From positions 62,001-126,000 of the forward strand of contig QOCQ01000005.1 of NCBI GenBank assembly GCA_003574685.1: a DNA stretch of 64,000 bases. Direction: 5' to 3'. This document shows positions 25,208 through 32,827 of the stretch, in pieces. The notes under the pieces are model-generated. The model did no database searches. It was not told the origin of the DNA and worked only from the letters and a program-made list of their open reading frames with translations. The DNA is from Rhodospirillaceae bacterium SYSU D60007 (GTDB lineage Bacteria; Pseudomonadota; Alphaproteobacteria; Reyranellales; Reyranellaceae). Positions within the stretch are counted from its first letter, which is position 1; every line of letters begins with the position of its first letter. The position numbers and the translations under genes are program-made.

Positions 25208-27844
25208 ATGGCCGTCGATCTGAAATCCCTGGTCAGCAAGCTCAATGCGCCCTGCCGGAAGGCGCTTGAAGACGCGGCTGGCCTGACCATGTCGCGCACG
25301 CATTACAATGTCGAGATTGAGCACTGGCTGCTCAAGCTCATCGAGATCAAGGACGGAGATATTGCGAAGATTCTGGCACGCTATGAGGGCGATATCGGCC
25401 GCCTGAACGGCGAGCTGACCCGGGCCATCGAGCGCTTCAAGACAGGCAACGGACGCCCGCCAGGATTGTCGCCGCAAGTGGTCGGCCTCGCACGCGAGGC
25501 GTGGATCTATGCCTCGGTCAACCGTCAGGCGCACGAGGTCCGCTCGGGCCATCTGCTGGTCGCGCTTCTGAGCGACGAGACCATGGCGATCACGGCGCGC
25601 AACGCCTCGGCCCAGCTCGCGAAGATTCCCGTCGAAACGCTCTCCCGCGATTTTGACTCCGTGACCGACGGTTCCAACGAGGCCAAGGCTGCGGCCGCGG
25701 TTTCGGACGTGCAGTCCGGTGCCGGTGCCGCGGGCGCCGCACCCCGCAAGGGCGCCAGCGGCGCGCTGGACCTCTACACCACCGATCTGACGGCGCGCGC
25801 CAAGGCGGGCAAGCTCGACCCGGTCCTGGGCCGCGACGCCGAAATCCGCCAGTGCATCGACATCCTGCTGCGCCGCCGGCAGAACAACCCGATCCTTACC
25901 GGCGAGGCGGGTGTCGGCAAGACGTCGGTGGTTGACGGTCTGGCGCTGAAGATCGCGGCCGACGACGTGCCGGACAAGCTCAAGGGCTGCGCCATCCGCG
26001 TACTCGACCTTGGCCTGCTGCAGGCGGGCGCAGGCATGAAAGGCGAGTTCGAGAACCGCCTCAACGGCGTGCTGCAGGACGTGAAGGCCTCGCCCCAGCC
26101 CATCATCATGTTCATCGACGAGGCGCACATGATGATCGGCGCCGGCGGCCAGGCAGGCCAGGGCGATGCCGCCAACCTGCTGAAGCCGGCCCTGGCGCGC
26201 GGCGAGCTGCGGACGATCGCCGCAACCACCTGGGCTGAGTACAAGAAGTACTTCGAGCGGGATCCGGCCCTGACGCGGCGTTTCCAGGTCGTGAAGGTCG
26301 AGGAACCCGATGAGCGCAGCGGTATCGAGATGCTGCGCGGCGTGGCCGCCGTCATGGAGAAGCACCATAATGTGCGAGTCCTCGATGAAGCGGTGCAGGA
26401 AGCGGTGCGCCTGTCGAACCGCTACATCGCCGGGCGGCAGCTTCCGGACAAGGCGATCAGCGTGCTCGACACGGCATGCGCGCGCGTCGCCATGGCCCAG
26501 GCGTCCACCCCGGCCGATGTCGAGGATTTGCGCCGCCGCATCGAGATGCTGGATGTCCGCCTCGGTATCCTGCGGCGCGAACAGCAGGCGGGTGGCGACC
26601 ACGGGACCGACATCGCCGAAGGCGATCTCGAGGCCGCACGCCTGCACGAAGAGCTCAAAGCGCTGGAAGAGCGCTGGGCCAGGGAGAAGGTCCTGGTCGA
26701 CGAGGTCAAGAAGCTGCGTGCCGACCTTGAGGGCGAGTTGAACGAGGACGAAAGGCCCGGCAAGAAGGCCGCGCTGGACGACAAGTGGAAGGAGCTCAAA
26801 ACCCTCCAGGGTGAAGCCCCGCTGGTCATGCCGCTGGTTGATGGCCAGGCCGCGGCGGCGATCGTCGCCGACTGGACCGGCATTCCGGTCGGCCGGATGC
26901 TGGGAGACCAGATTCGGACGGTGCTCAATCTCAAGGAGAAGATGGCGGAGCGGGTGATCGGCCAGGATCACGCGCTGGAACTGATCGCCAGGGGCATGCG
27001 CACCGCGCGCGCCCGCATGCAGGACCCGCGCAAGCCGCTGGGTGTCTTCATGCTGGCCGGCACCTCGGGTACCGGCAAGACCGAGACCGCCCTGACGCTG
27101 GCCGAGGAGATGTACGGCGGCGACCAGGCGCTGACCATCATCAACATGAGCGAGTTCAAGGAAGAGCATAAGGTCTCGATGCTCGTCGGCTCGCCTCCCG
27201 GCTATGTCGGCTATGGCGAAGGCGGCGTGCTGACCGAGGCGGTGCGCCGCCATCCCTATTCGGTCGTGCTGCTGGACGAGGTGGAGAAGGCACATCCTGG
27301 CGTGCAGGACGTCTTCTACCAGGTGTTCGACAAGGGCATGCTGCGCGACGGCGAGGGGCGCGATATCGACTTCAAGAATACGGTGATCATCCTGACGTCC
27401 AACGCCGGGACCGATCTCATCGCCAAGCTCTGCGCCGATCCCGACACCCGGCCCAACCCGGATGCCCTTAACGAAGCGCTCCATCCGGAGCTGCTCAAGA
27501 CGTTCAAGCCGGCCTTCCTCGGCCGTATCACGGTGGTGCCCTACTACCCTCTGGACGAACCCACGATCAAAAAGATCGTCCGCCTCCAGCTCGGGCGCGT
27601 CGTGAAGCGTGTGACGGAAAACTACAAGGCGGCAATGACTTACGCCGACGAGATGGTCGATACGATCGCCTCGCGGTGCACCGAGGTCGCATCCGGCGCC
27701 CGCAACATCGAGCAGATCATCCAGCGTACCCTTCTGCCCGAGCTGTCCAGCAGCTTCCTGGGAGCCCTGGCGGACGGAAAAGTTATCCACAAGGTCCATG
27801 TCGGAGTGGACAAGGAAGGGCGTTTCGAGTATATGATTGAGTAA
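25208..27844 (+). CDS. clpV: T6SS AAA+ ATPase ClpV (TssH)
   Basis: An 878-residue Hsp100-type unfoldase that disassembles contracted TssB/TssC sheaths for recycling. An N-terminal Clp-N-like region (residues about 1-160, DLKSLVSKLNAPCRKALEDA) is typical of ClpV rather than ClpB. The first AAA domain has Walker A TGEAGVGKT and Walker B IMFIDEAHMM. A middle coiled-coil domain is near residues 430-530. The second AAA domain has Walker A AGTSGTGKT and Walker B VVLLDEVEKAHP, followed by the D2-small domain. ATG at 25208 has GGGGAGAAG upstream. It begins the plus-strand T6SS genes, with hcp 119 bases downstream. Confidence 0.96.
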   Translation: MAVDLKSLVSKLNAPCRKALEDAAGLTMSRTHYNVEIEHWLLKLIEIKDGDIAKILARYEGDIGRLNGELTRAIERFKTGNGRPPGLSPQVVGLAREAWIYASVNRQAHEVRSGHLLVALLSDETMAITARNASAQLAKIPVETLSRDFDSVTDGSNEAKAAAAVSDVQSGAGAAGAAPRKGASGALDLYTTDLTARAKAGKLDPVLGRDAEIRQCIDILLRRRQNNPILTGEAGVGKTSVVDGLALKIAADDVPDKLKGCAIRVLDLGLLQAGAGMKGEFENRLNGVLQDVKASPQPIIMFIDEAHMMIGAGGQAGQGDAANLLKPALARGELRTIAATTWAEYKKYFERDPALTRRFQVVKVEEPDERSGIEMLRGVAAVMEKHHNVRVLDEAVQEAVRLSNRYIAGRQLPDKAISVLDTACARVAMAQASTPADVEDLRRRIEMLDVRLGILRREQQAGGDHGTDIAEGDLEAARLHEELKALEERWAREKVLVDEVKKLRADLEGELNEDERPGKKAALDDKWKELKTLQGEAPLVMPLVDGQAAAAIVADWTGIPVGRMLGDQIRTVLNLKEKMAERVIGQDHALELIARGMRTARARMQDPRKPLGVFMLAGTSGTGKTETALTLAEEMYGGDQALTIINMSEFKEEHKVSMLVGSPPGYVGYGEGGVLTEAVRRHPYSVVLLDEVEKAHPGVQDVFYQVFDKGMLRDGEGRDIDFKNTVIILTSNAGTDLIAKLCADPDTRPNPDALNEALHPELLKTFKPAFLGRITVVPYYPLDEPTIKKIVRLQLGRVVKRVTENYKAAMTYADEMVDTIASRCTEVASGARNIEQIIQRTLLPELSSSFLGALADGKVIHKVHVGVDKEGRFEYMIE

Positions 27845-27852
27845 TCGCTCAC
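27839..27852 (-). promoter_or_regulatory. 14-mer shared with the ompA/tss operon promoter region
   Basis: GAGTAATCGCTCAC spans the clpV stop and the start of the clpV-hcp gap. The identical 14-mer occurs in inverted orientation at 45634-45647, just upstream of the -35 of the promoter feeding the minus-strand ompA-tss genes. On its reverse strand it reads GTGA-N5-TACTC, which also occurs at the PAAR promoter (34823-34836). It is a candidate operator for T6SS genes, but a chance 14-base match is quite possible in a window this size. Confidence 0.25.
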
Positions 27853-27963
27853 ATTGAGCTTGTCCTCCGGCAATGACAATAGGCGGCTCTGCCCGGGAGC
27901 TGTCGGGATCGGGGGACTAACCGGGTGGTTCGTGAGGCCGAGGGGCCCTTTAGGAGGAAGAAG

Positions 27964-28458
27964 ATGGCTGACTATTACCTGAAGCTTGATGGCATTGACG
28001 GTGAAGGTACCGCCAAGAGCTACGAGAATCAGATCGTGCTTGGCTCGTTTAGCTGGGGCTGCTCGAACCCCAGCGGCATGGGCGCCGGCGCCGGCGGCGG
28101 CGCCAGGGGTGGCGGCGCGAAGGCGACGTTCTCGGACCTGTCCTTCATGAAGAACGTCGACAAGGCCAGCAACAAGCTGTTCCAGCACTGCGCGCAGGGC
28201 ACCAAGATCCCCAAGGCGGTCCTGACCTGCGTCGTCACCGCGGGCGACACCGCCACGGAGCGCGTGAAAGTGGAGTTCGAAGACGTGCTCGTCTCGAGCT
28301 ACCAGTCCTCGGGCAGCGGCGGCGGCACGGAGCTTCCGATGGAAACCGGCTCGCTGACCTTCTCGAAGATCAACTTCACGTACACCGAGATCGACGCGAA
28401 GCAGAAGAAGACGCCGCATACGGCCGGTTACGACCTCGTCAAGGCCGACAAGGTCTAA
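27964..28458 (+). CDS. hcp: T6SS tube protein Hcp (TssD)
   Basis: A 164-residue Hcp family protein, which stacks as hexameric rings to form the inner tube and chaperones small effectors. The opening MADYYLKLDGIDGEGT and the C-terminal FSKINFTYTEID with DLVKADKV are typical. A glycine-rich surface loop (residues about 38-53, GMGAGAGGGARGGGAK) is longer than in some homologues. An almost ideal ribosome site (AGGAGGAAG) precedes the ATG at 27964, fitting very high expression. A strong hairpin follows the gene at 28491-28516. Confidence 0.96.
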   Translation: MADYYLKLDGIDGEGTAKSYENQIVLGSFSWGCSNPSGMGAGAGGGARGGGAKATFSDLSFMKNVDKASNKLFQHCAQGTKIPKAVLTCVVTAGDTATERVKVEFEDVLVSSYQSSGSGGGTELPMETGSLTFSKINFTYTEIDAKQKKTPHTAGYDLVKADKV

Positions 28459-28490
28459 CGCCACGCTCCACTTCGGTGGCAGTCCACAGA

Positions 28491-28516
28491 GCGGCGCGGC
28501 CACCTGGCCGCGCCGC
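28491..28516. terminator. Perfect 12-bp GC hairpin after hcp
   Basis: GCGGCGCGGCCA (28491-28502) pairs perfectly with TGGCCGCGCCGC (28505-28516), leaving a two-base spacer. It lies 32 bases after the hcp stop and 42 bases before the end of the convergent gene. It probably terminates or stabilises the hcp message and separates it from vgrG. A weaker stem GCCAC/GTGGC precedes it at 28460-28480. No T-run follows. Confidence 0.65.
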
Positions 28517-28558
28517 ATCTGCTTGATGACGACAATGGCGGCAAAACCCGTGCACTTT

Positions 28559-29302
28559 TCAGCGCTTGCCGGGGCTCGCCCGATGAATATCGGGGTTCCC
28601 CGGCGACCGGATATACATCAGCCGGAGCTGTGCACCGGCCAGACGGGTGCTGCCGGTACCGCCCGCACTTTCCTTTGTCGATGTGGCAAGCGCGATGATC
28701 AGCTCGACGGTTCTCTGCTGCTCGTCGGCGCCGCGGAAGAGCACCGTCCGGCCATCGGCCAGGGGCTGATTGGCGACAACGGTTTCGTTTCTGAAGCGCG
28801 CCCTGTCCGCCAGAAAGTGGTTGCGCAGCGTCTGGCCGACGGCGACCAGCGCTTCCGCGGCTGCGGGATCGCCAGCTGTCCACAGAATGTTGACCTGGAT
28901 CAGGGTCCTGGACTGGAAGCCCAGCACATAGGCGATCTGGCTCTGACCGCCGCCCCCCGGCACCAGATCCCGCACCGTCACCTGCAGGACGCGAGTCTTC
29001 TCGACTGGATGCGTTACTGCCCTGACGGCGGCATTCCCCAGCCTGAAGTCCGCCCTGATTGCCTCGCGGACCTGGGGCTCGGTCATGCCGAAATGCGCCG
29101 AACGGAAGCCCTCGACCCCGGATTGAGCAAGCGCGCCGGCCGGAGCGATCGCTGCCCAGCCAACGAGCACGATGATCGTCAGCATCGTCAGCAGGGCAGA
29201 AAATGAGGAAGCGTTCGTTTTTTCTTGACCGTCCGCATGATCGGACGGAAACTTCCGAATCGTCGTAACGGGCCACTCTAATTGCCCAAGGGGTTCAGAC
29301 AT
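28559..29302 (-). CDS. Unrecognised exported or membrane-anchored protein, divergent from vgrG
   Basis: Up to 247 residues. A hydrophobic segment near residues 38-58 (LTMLTIIVLVGWAAIAPAG) ends in an AxA-like site before QSGVEGFRSAHFGMTEPQV. The rest is a soluble domain with LQVTVRDLVPGGGGQSQIAYVL and HFLADRARFRNETVV that I do not recognise. The start is unsure: ATG at 29302 has AAGGTGG upstream but shares two bases, head-to-head, with the vgrG ATG and leaves about 40 residues before the hydrophobic segment. ATG at 29185 would give a conventional short signal peptide. An exported protein between hcp and vgrG could be an immunity protein or periplasmic accessory; this is speculation. Confidence 0.6.
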   Translation of the reverse strand: MSEPLGQLEWPVTTIRKFPSDHADGQEKTNASSFSALLTMLTIIVLVGWAAIAPAGALAQSGVEGFRSAHFGMTEPQVREAIRADFRLGNAAVRAVTHPVEKTRVLQVTVRDLVPGGGGQSQIAYVLGFQSRTLIQVNILWTAGDPAAAEALVAVGQTLRNHFLADRARFRNETVVANQPLADGRTVLFRGADEQQRTVELIIALATSTKESAGGTGSTRLAGAQLRLMYIRSPGNPDIHRASPGKR

Positions 29303-31172
29303 GGCCACCTTTTCGCAGAAATCGAAGTTTCTGCAAATTGAGTCCCCTCTGGGACCGGAAGCGTTCGTTGTCCAGGCGTTCTCCGGCGAGGAGGCGATCA
29401 ACGAGCTGTACCGTTTCCGGGTGGACGCTATCTCGCCAAAGGAGAAGATCTCGCCGACGGAGCTGCTGAACCAGAAGGTGGCGATCTGCGTGGCGGCGCC
29501 GGAGGCAGAGAACAAGCGCTGGTTCCACGGGATCGTCGCCAGCTTCTCGCAAACCGGTTCGGCGCGACGTTTCCTGAATGTCGAGGATTACTGGCACTAC
29601 CGCCTTGAGGTGGTTCCGGCAATGTGGCGCCTGACCCAGCGCACGGAGTGCCGCATCTTCCAGAAGCAGAAAACGAAGGAGATCGTTGCCAAGGTGTTGT
29701 CCGAGAACGGCATTACGCCGAAGGCAATGCCGGGCGACCCCGGGCGCGAATGGGAAACGTGCGTCCAGTACATGGAATCCGATTTCGCCTTCATCTCGCG
29801 CCTGATGGAGGAAGAAGGCTGGCTTTATTTCCACAAACACAGCCGCAGCGACCATGAACTTCACATTGTTGACCAGTCGACCGGCTACTACCCGATTATC
29901 GGCGGGCCGAACGTCTATCTCGGCCATCGCGAGGACCAGAGCCACGTGCTCGATACCTGGGACGTGGAGCAGCGGATCCTGCCGACGCAGTGGGAAACGT
30001 TCGACTACAGCTACCTGAAGGTTGATCAATCCACCGCCAAGCCGAACACGGTATTGTCGAAGCCTGCCGGCGATCTGGCGGTCTTCGACTTTCCCGGCGG
30101 TCACATGGACACCCAGGACCAGGAGAAGCGGGCCAAGAACCGCATGGAGGCCATCGAGGCCGGCGGCGTGGTGGCGACCGGCAATGGCACCTGCACGTTC
30201 CTGGCGGCCGGCGCGTATTTCACGCTGAAGGACCACTATTCGGAGGATGAGGAAGGCAAGGAGTGGGTGTGCTCGCGGGTCAACCATATCGGCCGCGAGG
30301 CCTCGGAGCTGACCGGCCAGAACGACCCGCCGATGTATTCCAACAGCTTCACCTGCGCGCCGCGTAACACCAACCTGAGGCCACCGCGCAAGACGCCACG
30401 GCCGGTCATTGCCGGGACCCAGACGGCCATCGTGTCAAGCGCGAACGCCCAGGGCGACCCTGACGGCCATGGCCGGATCAAGGTCACGTTCCACTGGGTC
30501 GCGAAGGGCCGCGGCCGGGGCGCCGGCGAGTCGTGCTGGGTGCGCGTGGCCCAGCCTTTTGCCGGCCCGAAGTTCGGCTTTCAATATGTCCCTCAGGTCG
30601 GCGATGAGGTAATCGTTGCGTTCATGGACGGCGACCCGGACCATCCGCTGGTGATCGGCTCGGTGCACAACGGCAAGAACAAGTATCCCTGGGACCTGCC
30701 GACGAACTGGACCCAGAGCGGCTTCCGCACGCGCGCAAAAGGATCGGGCAAGTGGGGCGAGGTATCCAACGTGCTGCGTTTCGAGGACAAGGGCGGCAGC
30801 GAGGAGGTCTGGATAAATGCCGCCAAGGACCAGCTCGTCCAGGTCGCGTTCAACGACAAGATGCAGGTCGGCAACAACCAGGATCAAGAAGTCACGATGG
30901 ACCGCAGCCGCAAGGTCGGCATGAACGAGAAGGTCAAGGTTGGAATAAACCAGGACATCACCATCGGACTAAACCAGCATACCAAGGCCGGTACCAAGAT
31001 CACGCTCGAGTGCGGTGCCTCGAAGATCACGATGGATCCTGCCAGCATCAAGATCGAATCGGTGATGATCACGATCAACGGACAGGCCATGCTGAAGACG
31101 GATGCGCCAATGACGATGGTAAATGCCAGCGGGATGCTCAAACTGACGGGTGGTATCATCTTCATCAACTGA
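29301..31172 (+). CDS. vgrG: T6SS spike protein VgrG (TssI)
   Basis: A 623-residue VgrG of ordinary length. The N-terminal gp27-like region begins FLQIESPLGPEAFVVQAFSG. The central gp5-like OB domain is marked by DPDGHGRIKVTFHW and GDEVIVAFMDGDPDHPLVIGSVHN. A C-terminal beta-helix with hydrophilic repeats (KMQVGNNQDQEVTMD, KVKVGINQDITIGLNQHT) follows. There is no extra C-terminal toxin domain, so effectors are probably carried by PAAR or as cargo. ATG at 29301. The DUF6931-like gene begins 28 bases after its stop. Confidence 0.96.
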   Translation: MATFSQKSKFLQIESPLGPEAFVVQAFSGEEAINELYRFRVDAISPKEKISPTELLNQKVAICVAAPEAENKRWFHGIVASFSQTGSARRFLNVEDYWHYRLEVVPAMWRLTQRTECRIFQKQKTKEIVAKVLSENGITPKAMPGDPGREWETCVQYMESDFAFISRLMEEEGWLYFHKHSRSDHELHIVDQSTGYYPIIGGPNVYLGHREDQSHVLDTWDVEQRILPTQWETFDYSYLKVDQSTAKPNTVLSKPAGDLAVFDFPGGHMDTQDQEKRAKNRMEAIEAGGVVATGNGTCTFLAAGAYFTLKDHYSEDEEGKEWVCSRVNHIGREASELTGQNDPPMYSNSFTCAPRNTNLRPPRKTPRPVIAGTQTAIVSSANAQGDPDGHGRIKVTFHWVAKGRGRGAGESCWVRVAQPFAGPKFGFQYVPQVGDEVIVAFMDGDPDHPLVIGSVHNGKNKYPWDLPTNWTQSGFRTRAKGSGKWGEVSNVLRFEDKGGSEEVWINAAKDQLVQVAFNDKMQVGNNQDQEVTMDRSRKVGMNEKVKVGINQDITIGLNQHTKAGTKITLECGASKITMDPASIKIESVMITINGQAMLKTDAPMTMVNASGMLKLTGGIIFIN

Positions 31173-31200
31173 GGCTGCAGCGAGGCTGTTGGAGGAGGAG

Positions 31201-31803
31201 ATGGCGGAGCAGACGCAGCCCTTCGTGAAGCTTGTAAGCACGGCGGTGAGCGACATCGCGGCACTGTGCGAACTGACCGAGCCGGCCAAGGAACTGGTGC
31301 CCCGGGCGCAGAGCCCGGAAGCCTATCTCGATTCGCTGACCAAGGCCGGCCTGATGTCGGATGCGATACGATGGCTGGCCCAGGGGTTGCGCCCGCGCGA
31401 GAGCGTCTGGTGGGCGTGCCTGGCGGCACGCGCCTTTGTCGAGTGGGGAAACAAGCTGCCGGAACCGGATCTTGCCGCGCTGACGGCGGCGGAAACCTGG
31501 GTCTTCAAGCCCGAGGAGGAGAACCGGCGCGCCGCCATGGCGAAGGCGCAGGAGACAGGCTACCAGAGCCCGGCCTCCTGGGCGGCGATCGCTGCGTTCT
31601 GGAGCGGTGGCAGCATGGCGCCGCCCGACGTGCCTGCCGTGCCGCCGCCGCAGCACCTGATCGGGCGCGCGGTGTGGGGCGCGATCATGATCGCATCCAC
31701 CTCCGCCGTCCCGCCGGACCAGGCGGAACAGCGCCAGCGGCGGCTGCTCAGCCAAGGATACGATATCGCCCGGGGCGGCAACGGGCGGATTGCGGCAGCC
31801 TGA
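31201..31803 (+). CDS. DUF6931-like T6SS-associated protein (putative effector adaptor)
   Basis: A 200-residue, mostly helical, cytoplasmic-looking protein with no signal peptide. The segments AKELVPRAQSPEAYLDSL, GLMSDAIRWLAQGLRPRESVWWA and DQAEQRQRRLLSQGYDIARGGNGRI recall a family commonly found between vgrG and cargo genes in proteobacterial T6SS clusters (recalled as DUF6931; not checked). ATG at 31201 is preceded immediately by GGAGGAGGAG. It lies between vgrG and the amidase with an 11-base gap to the latter. By position it could load the amidase onto VgrG; this is inference. Confidence 0.7.
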   Translation: MAEQTQPFVKLVSTAVSDIAALCELTEPAKELVPRAQSPEAYLDSLTKAGLMSDAIRWLAQGLRPRESVWWACLAARAFVEWGNKLPEPDLAALTAAETWVFKPEEENRRAAMAKAQETGYQSPASWAAIAAFWSGGSMAPPDVPAVPPPQHLIGRAVWGAIMIASTSAVPPDQAEQRQRRLLSQGYDIARGGNGRIAAA

Positions 31804-31814
31804 GGAGGCCGATC

Positions 31815-32687
31815 ATGCCTGCCGAACACCTGCAGCTTCAGATCGTCGATGTACGCCCGCCCCTTTCGTTCGGGGACCTTGAGGTCAACATGCGCACCGG
31901 TCTGCTGACCGGCCGCAATGTCGGCTACCTGGGGTGCGTGGGCCGTGGCGGCTACCTGTCCGGTCCGAGTGTCATCGTGATTCACTTCACCGCCGGACCG
32001 GGAGATGCCCGCAAATCCATCCAGGCCATGAACCAGCGGCGTGTCTCATCGCATCTGGTGATCAACCGCGACGGCAGCATCATGCAGGGCGTGCCCTTCA
32101 CCCGGGTGGCATTTCACGCCGGCAAGGGTGTCTGGTGGCATTTCCACGACAACATGAACTCGAACAGCATCGGGATCGAGCTGTGCAATCTGGGCCCGAT
32201 GTGGCGCAACCGGAAAAGGGAGCTCATCGATTCCTACGGGATCAAGCGCTCGGAGCGGACGACGGAATGGGGCACACACAAGAACGCCGGCAAGTTCGAT
32301 CTCAAGAAACTGCTCGACAAGAACTACGACAAGGTCGTTGCCCAGGGCGTTGAAAAGCCGACGCTGAAGGACTGCGAATGGGAGGTGTTTCCTGACGAGC
32401 AGCGATGGGCGGTGCAGCGGGTTTGCAGCCTGCTCGTCACGCGGTTTCCGTCGATCAAGCATATCATCGGACACGACGATTACGCGCCCGAACGCAAGAT
32501 CGATCCAGGGCCGGCGCTGCGCCTCGAGTCGTTGCTGTCATGGGTTCCCAGCGGACGGGTCATCCTGTACCAGGACGACCACCGGCGGCCCGGCTATACA
32601 TCATCGCTGGACTCAACCAGCTACCTGCGCAATCTGGTGACCAGCCGCACATTTGCGGCCGGCAACCCGGGCCGCGATATCGCCTAG
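31815..32687 (+). CDS. N-acetylmuramoyl-L-alanine amidase (Amidase_2), candidate T6SS effector
   Basis: A 290-residue zinc amidase of the AmpD/Amidase_2 fold. Predicted zinc ligands are His57 (VIVIHFTAG), His220 (IIGHDDYAP) and Asp230 (RKIDPG), with Glu122 (IGIELCN) and Lys228 at the AmpD catalytic positions, all intact. It would cut the bond between MurNAc and the stem peptide. It has no signal peptide and sits in the vgrG operon, as expected of an injected cell-wall effector; a housekeeping AmpD role is less likely here. No immunity gene is obvious downstream, where fha follows after 140 bases. ATG at 31815 follows GAGGAGG. Confidence 0.88.
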   Translation: MPAEHLQLQIVDVRPPLSFGDLEVNMRTGLLTGRNVGYLGCVGRGGYLSGPSVIVIHFTAGPGDARKSIQAMNQRRVSSHLVINRDGSIMQGVPFTRVAFHAGKGVWWHFHDNMNSNSIGIELCNLGPMWRNRKRELIDSYGIKRSERTTEWGTHKNAGKFDLKKLLDKNYDKVVAQGVEKPTLKDCEWEVFPDEQRWAVQRVCSLLVTRFPSIKHIIGHDDYAPERKIDPGPALRLESLLSWVPSGRVILYQDDHRRPGYTSSLDSTSYLRNLVTSRTFAAGNPGRDIA

Positions 32688-32827
32688 ACCGCAAACCTGC
32701 TACCTACGGCTGCGCTCGCGGCACGGATCCGCCGGAAGCGGCTGGCTGGCGTCAGTTCTCGACCATTGTATTATCCAGGACGTCGCCTGTCTGATACGTC
32801 GCGTCCGCAGGGTTGAAAGAGATAGTG

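Noticed and set aside
25205-27799. An 864-codon minus-strand open frame
   Set aside because: It is a mirror of clpV, which has two clear Walker A and B sets, and has no domain pattern of its own.
28455-29276. A second minus-strand open frame overlapping the unknown exported gene
   Set aside because: It is a frame-shifted shadow of the gene at 28559-29302, Arg/Gly-rich, with no signal peptide.
31815-32687. Amidase as a prophage endolysin
   Set aside because: No holin, tail or integrase gene is near, and it is embedded between vgrG and fha, so a T6SS cargo role fits better.
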